Positions 7,394 to 16,346 of a stretch of DNA of 64,000 nt are shown here, piece after piece. Source of the DNA: Halanaerobium kushneri. GTDB lineage: Bacteria; Bacillota; Halanaerobiia; Halanaerobiales; Halanaerobiaceae. Each line of letters opens with the position of its first letter. Position 1 is the stretch's first letter. The notes below the pieces were generated by a model. It saw only the letters and a list, made by a program, of their open reading frames with translations. It had not been told where the DNA came from and searched no databases. The stretch lies in assembly GCF_900156285.1 (NCBI RefSeq), contig NZ_FTNC01000013.1, positions 1 through 64,000 of the forward strand, written 5' to 3'. The position numbers and the translations under genes were made by a program.

Positions 7394-9694
7394 TTATATT
7401 TTAAGACTATATTCAGCTCCAGGTTTCAAAACCTGTTTTTGGTCAAAAACTCTAAATTCCAGCTCAGTTTGATTACTAGTAGCTGCCTTTAATTTGAATT
7501 GATTTTGATTTAGAGAAACTTTAAATTTTTTCTCTTTATAGTTTAATTTAAATTCTAATTCTTCCCATTCCTGACAGAGAGTCGGTTTAAATGACAGTCC
7601 CTTTTTATCAATTTTCATTCCGGCAAAACCATTAACAATTAACTGCCAGATTCCGCCTGCAGCTGCAGTATGAACTCCCCCAATAAAAGTCCCACCACTA
7701 ACCGCTTTATTAGTACTCATAAGATCTATAAAAGCTGATTTTTTAAAATAATCATAGGTCTCTTCTGCTCTTCCTAATCTGGCCGCCACAATCGCATACT
7801 GAGATGGACTCAGAGAAGAACCATGCTGAGTTCTTGGCTCATAATAATCATAATTTGCAGCCAGAACTTCCTCGTTAAAAGTATCATGAAGAGTAAATAA
7901 CTGAATCACGTCAGCCTGCTTAATTACCTGAGTAAATACAGCTACTCCATTAGGCCAACCCCAGTATTCTTCTTTATCAATTAACCTATCTTCCAGCACT
8001 TCAGCTGTTGTATCTTCTAAGTCAAAATATCCATCAAACTGTTCAATTAAATTATTTCCATTTGGTTGGGGCAGATATATTTTTTCTGCTATCTGCTGCC
8101 AGGCTGTAATTTCGGAATCATTTAGATTAATTTTTGTTTTTAATTCAGATAGTTTATCGGGATATTCGTTCTCCATTTTATAATAAAAATACAGAGCTTT
8201 TTTTAGAGCAAATTGAGTCTGATAATTGGTAAACGCATTATTATCTACATTCTCATGGTATTCATCTGGTCCCAGAAGTCGAATTATCTCGTACTGATCT
8301 TTATACTGATTGTAGTAAACTCTGGAATGTAAAAAACGTGCCACCTCAAATAAAATTTCACTTCCATATTCAACAACAAAATCAATATCATCTGTTGCCA
8401 GATAATACTTCCAGATCGTATAGCTAATATCCGGAGAAACATGAATCTGCCAATCATTAAAATGATTTCTAATCTTACGTCCACTGATTACATCTTTAAA
8501 GAAAAAGGAAGGACATAATTCAGCACCACTTTTACCCGATATCCAGGCATAGAATGCTCCTTCATATCCTAAATCTTTCGCCTTCTTGCGGGCTCCATTT
8601 AAAGTATGATAACGATATTTTAGTATATTTTTGGCAGTCTCTGTCTCCGTAAAAAGAAACATGGGTAAATTAAAAATTTCCTGATCCCAAAAAGCAGCTC
8701 CCTGATAAGCCTGACAGGATAAGCCACGAGCTCCTATTGGTAAACGCTCACTATGAGCAGGTGTAGCAATAATATTATGATAAAGATTAAATCGGACTGC
8801 CAGCTGATCTAAAATATTCCCCTTGACTCTAATATCCATCAGCTCCCATTTTTTATCCCAGACCGCCTGATGTTCATTTTTTAAAGTTTGATAACCGGTT
8901 TTCAAAGCTGAACTGGCATCATTTAAGGCTGCTTTTAAAGGTTCTTCCCGATCATTACTGGAGTAGACAATCATATTTCTATCAAGTTCAATTCCTCCTG
9001 CTTCAGCTTCAATATCCATTAAAAGATAAATAGACTTTTTTTCATTTTCAACTTTAAGATTCTGTATTTTACCTTTTTTAAATTTAAATGAAAGAGCTGT
9101 TACCAGAGTGATATTACTTTCTACAGTTTCAGCCTTTAAATAAAGAGTATTCTCACTTGAATCATATTCTCCACTAAAATTTTCCAGGTGACTTCCATTT
9201 AAATCCCAGACATCCCCGTTTATTCCAAGTTTCAATTCTACCTTTTGATTGCTTAAATTTTTTATTTGATAATTATTGGCTATCAAATGCAAATTAGAAT
9301 AAGAAGCAAACCTCTCAGAGACAATATTAATTTTTTCGTCATTGATTGAATTTCTTTTAAATATCCCATATTTATAATTGAAATTCAATTCTGTTTCCAT
9401 CTGATCTTCTCCGGGATAATCCCCCAGCTTTTTCTCATTTAAGCGGACTTCTGTTGCCAGTGCATTAGGAGAATTAGAAAGTTCTCTCCATTTATCATCT
9501 GCCATATCATAGGTATCTGTAATTACACAGGCCTGATACTGATTCTTATTCCATTCTACCAGCGTACCTCTGTAACCCAGATATCCATTCCCACATAAAA
9601 GGTTACTCCCATAATGGACTAATTGTTCCTCTTTTAAACTCTCAATCTTTAAATTCCAGCCATCTTTTATTTTAAAAAAATCTTCATGATTCAA
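7394..9694 (-). CDS. Glycoside hydrolase family 65 disaccharide phosphorylase
   Basis: A 766-residue GH65 enzyme, the normal length. These enzymes split alpha-glucosides such as maltose, trehalose, kojibiose or nigerose with phosphate to give beta-glucose-1-phosphate and a sugar. AAFWDQEIFNLPMFL (about residues 336-350) forms the substrate site. GPDEYHENVDNNAFTN (about 475-490) holds the catalytic acid Glu. HGSSLSPSQYA (about 627) is the phosphate-binding loop. The N-terminal beta-sandwich and C-terminal domain are present. The start is a TTG at 9694 with GGAGG 8 nt upstream. It follows an alpha-glucoside-type ABC importer and should act on the imported disaccharide. No beta-phosphoglucomutase gene, its usual partner, is in the window. 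The exact substrate is not decidable. Confidence 0.9.
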   Translation of the reverse strand: MNHEDFFKIKDGWNLKIESLKEEQLVHYGSNLLCGNGYLGYRGTLVEWNKNQYQACVITDTYDMADDKWRELSNSPNALATEVRLNEKKLGDYPGEDQMETELNFNYKYGIFKRNSINDEKINIVSERFASYSNLHLIANNYQIKNLSNQKVELKLGINGDVWDLNGSHLENFSGEYDSSENTLYLKAETVESNITLVTALSFKFKKGKIQNLKVENEKKSIYLLMDIEAEAGGIELDRNMIVYSSNDREEPLKAALNDASSALKTGYQTLKNEHQAVWDKKWELMDIRVKGNILDQLAVRFNLYHNIIATPAHSERLPIGARGLSCQAYQGAAFWDQEIFNLPMFLFTETETAKNILKYRYHTLNGARKKAKDLGYEGAFYAWISGKSGAELCPSFFFKDVISGRKIRNHFNDWQIHVSPDISYTIWKYYLATDDIDFVVEYGSEILFEVARFLHSRVYYNQYKDQYEIIRLLGPDEYHENVDNNAFTNYQTQFALKKALYFYYKMENEYPDKLSELKTKINLNDSEITAWQQIAEKIYLPQPNGNNLIEQFDGYFDLEDTTAEVLEDRLIDKEEYWGWPNGVAVFTQVIKQADVIQLFTLHDTFNEEVLAANYDYYEPRTQHGSSLSPSQYAIVAARLGRAEETYDYFKKSAFIDLMSTNKAVSGGTFIGGVHTAAAGGIWQLIVNGFAGMKIDKKGLSFKPTLCQEWEELEFKLNYKEKKFKVSLNQNQFKLKAATSNQTELEFRVFDQKQVLKPGAEYSLKI

Positions 9695-9771
9695 TTTTAT
9701 ACCTCCTTAACAATAGTTGAGGGACTTATAAATATCCCGGTTATTTTCTCTTAAAATTTAACAAATAAATT

Positions 9772-9810
9772 AGGCCACCAAATTATAGTTCTCCTGTAAT
9801 CTGATGGCCT
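9772..9810 (-). terminator. Hairpin between malG-like and GH65 genes
   Basis: AGGCCATCAGATTA pairs with TAATTTGGTGGCCT (read on the minus strand) through 14 base pairs including two G-U, around an 11-nt loop. The following U-tract is poor (ATTTATTTG), so termination may be partial and GH65 may be partly cotranscribed with the importer. Confidence 0.5.
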
Positions 9811-9917
9811 GATTTTCTCTTATTTCTAATCAGACTTATATTATATTTTTAATTTTTAAGATTTAAAATTATCTAATCCCATATTCTCATATAATATAAA
9901 TACAATAAATATCCAAA

Positions 9918-10784
9918 TTATCCTTTAACAGCACCTGCAGTTAAACCTGCTACAATTCGCTTCTGGAAAATTAAGACCAAAACCACAATTGGAATTGTAA
10001 CTACAACAGCTGCAGCCATTATCTCTCCAAAAGGTTCCTGGCGAGCAAACTCACCGGAAAAATACTGAATAGCTACCGGTACAGTTCTCGCTTCAACATC
10101 TATCGAGGTAAATGTTAAGGCAAATAAATACTCATTCCAGGCCTGAATAAAAGATAATAACCCTGTTGTAACAAGAGCCGGTGCAGTAAGCGGCAGCAAA
10201 ATCATATGGAAAGTTTGAAATGGAGTTGCTCCATCTACCTGAGCTGACTGCATAATTTCATCCGGCAAATCCCGGAAAAATGAAGTTAATACCCAGGTTG
10301 TAAAAGGTAGGGTAAATAAGAGATATGTAAAAATCATACTTACCCTGGCACTTAAGTTTAAAGCATTAATTACGGCGTATAATCCTGAGAGAACAGTAAC
10401 CTGAGGAAACATGGTCATTGCCAGTATTGTATATAAAGCAGGAGCTTTACCTTTAAAGCGAAGCTTCCCTAAAGCAAAAGCCGCAAAAGAACCGGTCAAC
10501 AATGCTAGAATTGTAGTTGAAGTTGCTACAATAGTACTGTTAATCAAACCTCTAATAAATCCACCATTTGTAAAAATAGCTTTATAATTTCTGGTAAAAA
10601 TCGATATTTCACCTGTATCAGGATCTCTAGGAATCAAAGTAGCTGGTGTCATACTTAACTGGGCTTCAGTTTTTAAAGAAGAAGATATTGCCCAGTAAAA
10701 TGGAAATAATAAATATATTACAATTATGGCCAGCACAAGGTAAAAAAGAACCTTTTTAAGTATTTTTTTCTGATCTCTTGTCAT
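9918..10784 (-). CDS. Sugar ABC importer permease, MalG family
   Basis: A 288-residue inner-membrane permease with six hydrophobic segments. The EAA-loop is recognisable as MQSAQVDGATPFQTFHMILLPL (only the core quoted: QVDGATPFQTF, about residues 179-189), where the ATPase docks. The C-terminus GLTAGAVKG is typical of MalG. It overlaps the upstream malF-like gene by 4 bp (ATGA). A short insert (LIPRDPDTGEISIFTRNY) lies in the first extracytoplasmic loop. With the MalF- and MalE-like proteins it should import an alpha-glucoside such as trehalose or maltose for the GH65 enzyme. Confidence 0.9.
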   Translation of the reverse strand: MTRDQKKILKKVLFYLVLAIIVIYLLFPFYWAISSSLKTEAQLSMTPATLIPRDPDTGEISIFTRNYKAIFTNGGFIRGLINSTIVATSTTILALLTGSFAAFALGKLRFKGKAPALYTILAMTMFPQVTVLSGLYAVINALNLSARVSMIFTYLLFTLPFTTWVLTSFFRDLPDEIMQSAQVDGATPFQTFHMILLPLTAPALVTTGLLSFIQAWNEYLFALTFTSIDVEARTVPVAIQYFSGEFARQEPFGEIMAAAVVVTIPIVVLVLIFQKRIVAGLTAGAVKG

Positions 10785-11851
10785 TCTGTATCAACTCCCA
10801 GGGATTTCATATAAAGAATAGCAAAAGCAAAAATAATGATGAAAATTATAACACCTATTGCAGATGCCATTCCCATTTTTCTGGCTGAAATCAATTGAAA
10901 ATAATTAAAACTTGCCATTGAATATCTCTTCTGTGACAGCATAACCTGAAAAACATCAAATACTCTTAGAGCATCCAGGGTTCTAAAAATTAAAGCAACT
11001 GCCAGTGAAGGTTTTAATAAAGGCAAAGTAATATTAAAAAACTGTCTAAATTTACTGGCTCCATCTACTTCAGCAGCTTCATAAAGTTCGTTTGGAATTA
11101 ACTGTAAACCAGCCAGAATCAATAATGCCATAAAAGGTGTTGTTTTCCAGACATCAACTGCAATAATTGCTGGCAGCTGCAGATTGGCACTACTTAAAAA
11201 TGAATAGCTGCCATCGATCAAACCAAATCTATCTCCCAGCATATTAAACAGTCCTGCTCTGGTTGGCTCAAACATCCATTCCCACATTCTTGCAGAAACA
11301 ACAGTAATGACCGCCCAGGGAACTAACATAACTGCTCTCATTGCACCTCTACCTTTAAATTCACTGTTAACTACTAAAGCAACAATTAACCCCAGCAATG
11401 TCTCAAAAAAGACAGAGAAAAAAGTGAATACCAGAGTATTCCAAACTGACCTAATAAAATCAGGTGTCCTTGCTCCTACAACATACTTGTTGCCAAAAAA
11501 ACTGAATTCAAATGCAGGTCGATAGAGATGAGGATCTCTGGGTAAAACTCTTATTGGGCGCTGAAATTGTTTTTCACCAGTTTCTTCATCGACTGCCTGT
11601 TCCCCTGTTTCTTGATCAATAATAGGATCAAGCTCTTTAACAGTAAAAGACAGTAATGCCTGATAATTATCCAGACCAACAAATTCGGTTTTTGTACTGG
11701 ATGCAAATTCTCGATTGGTAAAACTTGTATAAAAAACCTGGCCCAGAGGATATAAAGCAATTATAATGAGAATTAAAAATGCTGGTAATAACAATTTAAA
11801 AGCTAATTTCTGCTCTTCTTTTGCCAGATTTGACGAACTACTTATGGCCAT
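10781..11851 (-). CDS. Sugar ABC importer permease, MalF family
   Basis: A 356-residue permease with six main membrane segments and the EAA-loop EAAEVDGASKFRQFF (about residues 255-269). An insert of about 60 hydrophilic residues (about 65-125), with acidic repeats such as IDQETGEQAVDEETGEK, lies in the first extracytoplasmic loop, which makes it longer than the usual 290-300-residue MalF-like permeases. It resembles the trehalose/maltose importer permeases of thermophiles. The ATG at 11851 has GGGGGG upstream. A 26-bp perfect palindrome separates it from the binding-protein gene. No ATPase gene is near, so it probably shares an MsmX-type ATPase encoded elsewhere. Confidence 0.88.
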   Translation of the reverse strand: MAISSSSNLAKEEQKLAFKLLLPAFLILIIIALYPLGQVFYTSFTNREFASSTKTEFVGLDNYQALLSFTVKELDPIIDQETGEQAVDEETGEKQFQRPIRVLPRDPHLYRPAFEFSFFGNKYVVGARTPDFIRSVWNTLVFTFFSVFFETLLGLIVALVVNSEFKGRGAMRAVMLVPWAVITVVSARMWEWMFEPTRAGLFNMLGDRFGLIDGSYSFLSSANLQLPAIIAVDVWKTTPFMALLILAGLQLIPNELYEAAEVDGASKFRQFFNITLPLLKPSLAVALIFRTLDALRVFDVFQVMLSQKRYSMASFNYFQLISARKMGMASAIGVIIFIIIFAFAILYMKSLGVDTE

Positions 11852-11874
11852 TTAAATTCCCCCCTTTATAAAAT

Positions 11875-11900
11875 CTGGAGAGGGAAATTTCCCTCTCCAG
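11875..11900 (-). terminator. 26-bp perfect palindrome between malE-like and malF-like genes
   Basis: CTGGAGAGGGAAA is followed directly by its exact complement TTTCCCTCTCCAG. Only ATTTTATA follows on the minus strand, so it is a weak terminator or an mRNA 3'-end stabiliser that would let the binding protein be made in excess over the permeases. Confidence 0.6.
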
Positions 11901-11927
11901 CTAATAAGCACTTTTAAATAATTTTAC

Positions 11928-13229
11928 TTATGGCTGTGTTGGTTCTCCAGTTTCAAATCCTGTAGTATCCATCAGATCTAATTCTAAATACTCAATAGCC
12001 GAACGAGCATCACTTTCACCAGTTAGTACTGAATGTACTGCCTGGAAGAATTGTTCTGAAACCTGATTATACTTAGGAGCAGTTGCTGTTGAAGGACGAG
12101 CTACTGCATTGGTAAATACATCATATAGGCTGCCAAAGAATGGAGCCGCTTCTAATACATCTTCGTCTTCATATAATGATTTTATTGTTGGATTTAAAGT
12201 AGCTTCTACAGCGCGTAATTTCTGAACTTCTTCGCCAGCCATAAACATAGCCAGTTTTGCTGCTTCTTCAGGATGTTCACTATACTTACTTACTGCGAGA
12301 TTCCAGCCACCTAAAGTACCGGCAGAACTTCCACTATCTCCAGCAGGTAGAGGAGATACATCAAAATTGCCAGCTGTAGGTTTACCTTCTTCATTTCCTA
12401 AAGCATAAGCATAAGGCCAGTTACGCATGAACAGAGCATTTCCAGCTTCCCACATTGAACGAGCATCTTCTTCTCCCATACCGGTTACTCCTGCAGGAGA
12501 AATGCCGCCAACCCAGCCAGCAGCCTGATCAATTATTTCAATTGCTTTGTCATTATTAATAGTTATTTTCTTATCATCACTAACTATTTTGCCACCACCA
12601 TTAGAATAAATCCACTCTAAGGCGTCACAGGTTAAACCTTCATAGGCATTACCCTGCCATACATAACCATAAAAATCTTCATTACCTGCAGCTCTCTCTT
12701 CTTCCATAATATAGCGAGCTGTTTCTTCTAATTCATCCCAGGTTTTTGGAACTTCACGGTCATATTTTTCTAATAAATCGGTTCTATAATAGAGAAGTCC
12801 TGCATCAGTAAACCATGGTAAAGCAATTAATTTTCCATCAACTGTATTGTTCTGAACAATTGCCTGGAAGTGTTTATCTACAACTTCCTTAGCACCATAA
12901 TCATAAAGATCTAGAAAATGTTCTGCTAATTCACCAGGCCAGATTACATCAATTTGATAAATATCTACCTTAGAACTTTCAGCTTCTAAAAACTGAAGGT
13001 ATAATCCATATCTATCATTAGCAAGGTCTGGAGTATCTAAAATTTCTACATTTACCCCCGGATTTCTTTCCATATACATTGCTGCAGCTTCTTCTGCAGT
13101 TGCTTTTTCCTGACCTACTGCACCGGCAGCAATTGTTAATGTAATTTCATCTTCTTCCTGAGCCATTACCACACCACTAAATGCAATAATAAAAACTAAA
13201 GCTAAAACTAAAAGCAAATTTTTTCTCAT
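11928..13229 (-). CDS. Sugar ABC importer substrate-binding protein (MalE / trehalose-maltose-binding type)
   Basis: A 433-residue extracellular solute-binding family 1 protein. Residues 1-23 form a Sec signal peptide (LLLVLALVFIIAFSGVVMA, then QEED). The mature chain has the usual domains, including WPGELAEHFLDL, LPWFTDAGLLYYRTDLLEKY (about 140-159) and GGWNLAVSKYSEHPEEA, all close to trehalose/maltose-binding proteins. There is no lipobox cysteine. The ATG has GGAGGAG upstream. It lies just downstream of the LacI gene and just upstream of the permeases. A 7-bp stem (13272-13290) sits in the short gap before it. Confidence 0.9.
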   Translation of the reverse strand: MRKNLLLVLALVFIIAFSGVVMAQEEDEITLTIAAGAVGQEKATAEEAAAMYMERNPGVNVEILDTPDLANDRYGLYLQFLEAESSKVDIYQIDVIWPGELAEHFLDLYDYGAKEVVDKHFQAIVQNNTVDGKLIALPWFTDAGLLYYRTDLLEKYDREVPKTWDELEETARYIMEEERAAGNEDFYGYVWQGNAYEGLTCDALEWIYSNGGGKIVSDDKKITINNDKAIEIIDQAAGWVGGISPAGVTGMGEEDARSMWEAGNALFMRNWPYAYALGNEEGKPTAGNFDVSPLPAGDSGSSAGTLGGWNLAVSKYSEHPEEAAKLAMFMAGEEVQKLRAVEATLNPTIKSLYEDEDVLEAAPFFGSLYDVFTNAVARPSTATAPKYNQVSEQFFQAVHSVLTGESDARSAIEYLELDLMDTTGFETGEPTQP

Positions 13230-13271
13230 TAATAATTCTCCTCCTCTAAAGTTGTTAATAAATAAAATTAT

Positions 13272-13290
13272 GTTAAGAAAATATCTTAAC
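13272..13290 (-). promoter_or_regulatory. Inverted repeat between the lacI-like and malE-like genes
   Basis: GTTAAGA, 5-nt spacer AAATA, TCTTAAC. It begins at the last base of the regulator's stop codon. It could be an operator or a processing/attenuation hairpin. Confidence 0.4.
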
Positions 13291-14339
13291 TACCCCCTAT
13301 TATTTATTATCACCTCCTCTTTAGTAGTAAGTTCATTTAATTTATTTGTGCTTTCTCTAACCACAAGTTTGTGTGGAATAAAGACTTTATTATCCTCAAT
13401 TTTTTCTTTATTAATAATTTTGTTCAACATATCTATGCTTTTTAAACCAAGCTGATAGCCTGACTGTTTTACAGTAGTTAAAGCAGGATCAATATATTTG
13501 CCCAGTTCGATTCCATCAAAGCCAACAACTGAAATTTCTTCTGGAATTTTGATATTCTGTTCTTTTAGATATCTAATTGCTCCCACTGCCATTTCATCAT
13601 TAAAAGCAAAAATAGCTGTCACATCCGGGAATTTTCTAATAATTTTTTTGGCAGCTGAATAACCGCTTTCAAAAGTGAAATCTCCCTCAATAAAGCGATT
13701 AGGATCATATTTGATCTCACTGAGCCTTAAAGCAAGTTTTACCCCTCTAAGTCTCTCCTGACTGGCAAGTAAATCTAAATCAGGTCCCTTAATGAAAGCA
13801 ATATCTTTATGGCCCGCCTGACAGAGAAATTCAACAATATCATAGGCAGCTGCCACATTATCAACTGTCACACAACTAATTTCCGGATCACTAATATATC
13901 CTGAAGCAAAAACTACTGGAATTTGATAGTTTTTGACAATTGAAAGCAAATCATTATAATAATTTGTTGTAATTAAAATAATTCCATCAATTTTTTTCTG
14001 CTTCATAATATTAAGATAATTTTGTTCTTTCTCGAACTCGCCATCTGAATCCCCATAAATAAGTGCATAGCCCCGTTCTCTAGCTTCTGCTTCAATTCCT
14101 TTTAGCAAATTTGCCAGAAACGGCCTCTCCATGCCTGCACCAATAACTCCAATCAGATTACTTGTATTGGTTCTTAATATTCGAGCAGAATCATTAATCT
14201 GATAATCCAGTTTCTCAACTGCTTTTTGAACTTTCCTGGCTGTTTCTTCTCTTACCAGTGAGCTATCATTTAAAACACGAGAAACTGTACTTAATGAGAC
14301 TCCTGCTAATTTTGCTACATCTTTCATAGTTACATCCAT
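13290..14339 (-). CDS. LacI-family transcriptional regulator of the sugar locus
   Basis: A 349-residue LacI/GalR repressor. The N-terminal helix-turn-helix is VTMKDVAKLAGVSLSTVSRV (about residues 3-22) with the hinge near LDYQINDSARIL. The periplasmic-binding-like effector domain follows, with VIGAGMERPFLANLLKGIE, FNDEMAVGAIRYL and SVVGFDGIELGKYIDPALTT. It likely represses the importer/GH65 genes and itself, and should be released by the imported sugar or a product. Two copies of a TGAAAT-type palindrome lie upstream. The C-terminal tail of about 20 residues (NKLNELTTKEEVIINNRG) is longer than usual. The ATG has GAGGAG 8 nt upstream. Confidence 0.92.
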   Translation of the reverse strand: MDVTMKDVAKLAGVSLSTVSRVLNDSSLVREETARKVQKAVEKLDYQINDSARILRTNTSNLIGVIGAGMERPFLANLLKGIEAEARERGYALIYGDSDGEFEKEQNYLNIMKQKKIDGIILITTNYYNDLLSIVKNYQIPVVFASGYISDPEISCVTVDNVAAAYDIVEFLCQAGHKDIAFIKGPDLDLLASQERLRGVKLALRLSEIKYDPNRFIEGDFTFESGYSAAKKIIRKFPDVTAIFAFNDEMAVGAIRYLKEQNIKIPEEISVVGFDGIELGKYIDPALTTVKQSGYQLGLKSIDMLNKIINKEKIEDNKVFIPHKLVVRESTNKLNELTTKEEVIINNRG

Positions 14340-14361
14340 AATTGTCGCTCCTCGAAAATAA

Positions 14362-14375
14362 TGAAATCCATTTCA
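14362..14375. promoter_or_regulatory. LacI-type operator candidate 1
   Basis: TGAAAT-CC-ATTTCA, a perfect 6+6 palindrome 22 bp upstream of the regulator's start. It lies inside a longer block (GAAAATAATGAAAT...) that recurs around 14577. Confidence 0.55.
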
Positions 14376-14574
14376 CTATTTAATATATTCAATGCAAAGT
14401 TAAAATCTCCTGCACAAAAATCAAATTTTTTTGATTATTTTGCTTAATCATGTCAAAAAGAGCATTATTTTCACTAAAAAAGCCTTTTTTAGAACTTAAA
14501 AACCGCTTCTATAAAAAAATATGTTTTATTTTTAATATTGATAAATTTCTGTTAATTTAAGTCTTGAAAAAACC

Positions 14575-14612
14575 CTGAAAATAATGAAATGCTTTTCAAA
14601 ATTTCCAGGGTT
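14575..14612 (-). terminator. Hairpin with embedded operator candidate 2, after the broken SBP gene
   Basis: AACCCTG...CAGGGTT arms enclose a second copy of the motif GAAAATAATGAAAT-GC-TTTTCA. As RNA it makes an imperfect hairpin that may end the upstream transcript. As DNA it may be a second site for the LacI protein. Between it and the regulator gene (14376-14570) there is a TTGACA on the minus strand near 14452-14457 but no clear -10. Confidence 0.45.
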
Positions 14613-14626
14613 ATATTGAATATATT

Positions 14627-16214
14627 TTATTTAAAATTTATTTGTTCCAAATTATCACTCATTAGAACCTTTTCCAGCTTTTGATTTGCAATTTTATTTG
14701 AAAATAAATAAGGATCTCCCCCCTGTAAAACTAAAATCAGGGGATTATCTTCTAGCAAGATTTCTTCAATTAATTTATATGCCTTTTCCTGATCTTTTTT
14801 ACTACTCACTAATTTTAAATAGTCAATTAAATTATCAACTCTGCGATTACTATAATTAAAATAATTCAGTTCTGATTCGGAATAAAAATTATCAGCTAAA
14901 AATTCAAATTTATTATGATAATTATATGACATTATAAATAGCTCGCTTTTAAAATCTTTACTTTTAATAAGATTTAAATATTCTGACCAACTAAATTGAC
15001 TTAAGTTAAGCTTAATTTTTTTTTTCCTGTAATTCATTCTTTATTAAATCTGCAATTACTTTATTATTTTTAGAATCATTACTCACTAAATTAAGTTGTT
15101 CGGGATAAGCCTCATCTTTTAAATTATTATCATTATTTTTTTTAACCAAATTATTAATCTGGTCAATATAAGAAGCTTCCTTTGAATACTGAAAAGGAAA
15201 AATAAAACTTAACAAGTCATCATTCTGCTCCAAGTTAATCTCATTCAGGCTGTTTCTTAAATATTCTTTGATATTTTGATCACTGATAACTTTTTTTAAA
15301 GAACTATTGTAATTATAACCAAGATAATAATAAATATTTTCTGCTGTTTTTTTTAGCTGATAATTATCTGTCTTTTCAAGCTCCGAATACTTCTGGTAAA
15401 GTTCCGAACTCAATTGATAAATGTCATAATTGTGATATTCTTTTATCTCAGACTCATTAGCAGAAAAATCAATTTTTATTCTATCTAAATAGGGTAATTT
15501 CTCTTTGCGATAATTATTTTTCCAGTAATTATCAATTTTTTTTAAAATAATCTGATCTGGATTAAAATTATTTAATACAAATGCTCCTGTACCAATTGGC
15601 TCCATAAAAAATTTAGAATTATTTAGTACTGCTTGTTCTGGCAAAACAACGGCAGCATTTTCAGTTAAATTATAAATGAATGGAGCATAAGATTCTTTAA
15701 GTTCTATTTCCAACAAATATTCATCCAAAATTTTAATTCCTGATATTTCTTTACTCCTTCCCTGCCTGTATTCTTCATAACCTTTAACCTTATTCAACAG
15801 ATTAGCGTAAGGAGATTTATTTTCTGGGGCGGCTAAATATTCTAGAGACCACTTCCAGTCTGCTGCTGTTACTCTTCTTTTGGATAAAGAACTTAGAGTT
15901 CCATTAATCTGAAAGGGATGAAAATATATATTTTCTCTTAACTTAAATCTAAACACTCTGGCCTGATTATTGATTTCCCATGTTTTGGCAAGGTTAGGAA
16001 TTAGCTCTCCTTCTGCATTCAAAGTTACCAGACTATCAAAAATTTGCTGACTGATTATTTTTTCCGCTTTATTTGCTGCATAAATTGGATTTAAATTGAT
16101 TGGGCGCTGCTGTAATTTAATATTCAGTTCTCCACCATAGTTAGCTGCCTGAATAGTAAATGAAAATATGAACAAAACCATAATTATTATCAAAATCATT
16201 TTAGGATATCTCAT
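14627..16214 (-). pseudogene. Solute-binding protein family 5 (OppA/DppA type), broken by a frameshift in an A10 run
   Basis: Two overlapping frames make one protein of about 525 residues. Frame 1 (15012-16214, 400 aa) has a signal peptide (residues 1-23) and the family 5 start, with NLNPIYAANKAEKIISQQIF and LAKTWEINN. Frame 2 (from 14627; coding 14627-15037) gives the C-terminal part. They join at ten consecutive A's in the mRNA (15016-15025). With nine A's, the reading ELQEKKIKLNLSQ would be continuous. So this is a one-base insertion, a sequencing error, or a gene rescued by polymerase slippage on A10. The gene lies after the oligopeptide importer operon, separated by a terminator. The protein is lysine- and asparagine-rich compared with the main SBP. 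The ligand is unknown. Confidence 0.75.
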
Positions 16215-16281
16215 TTTTTTACCCCTTTATATTTTTATAGTAAAAATAATTGTCTGCTCATTTTATTATTCTATAAAAACA

Positions 16282-16322
16282 AAAAAATCCCTGTCTACTA
16301 ACTAAATTAGCAGGCAGGGATT
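16282..16322 (-). terminator. Terminator of the oligopeptide importer operon
   Basis: On the minus strand AATCCCTGCCTGCTAA pairs with TTAGTAGACAGGGATT (with mismatches), followed by seven T's. Confidence 0.8.
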
Positions 16323-16346
16323 CAGAAACATCTATATATTTTTACT

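Noticed and set aside
14627-15037. Separate small gene (136 residues)
   Set aside because: Its sequence continues the upstream binding protein in another frame across the A10 run; its apparent ATG is internal.
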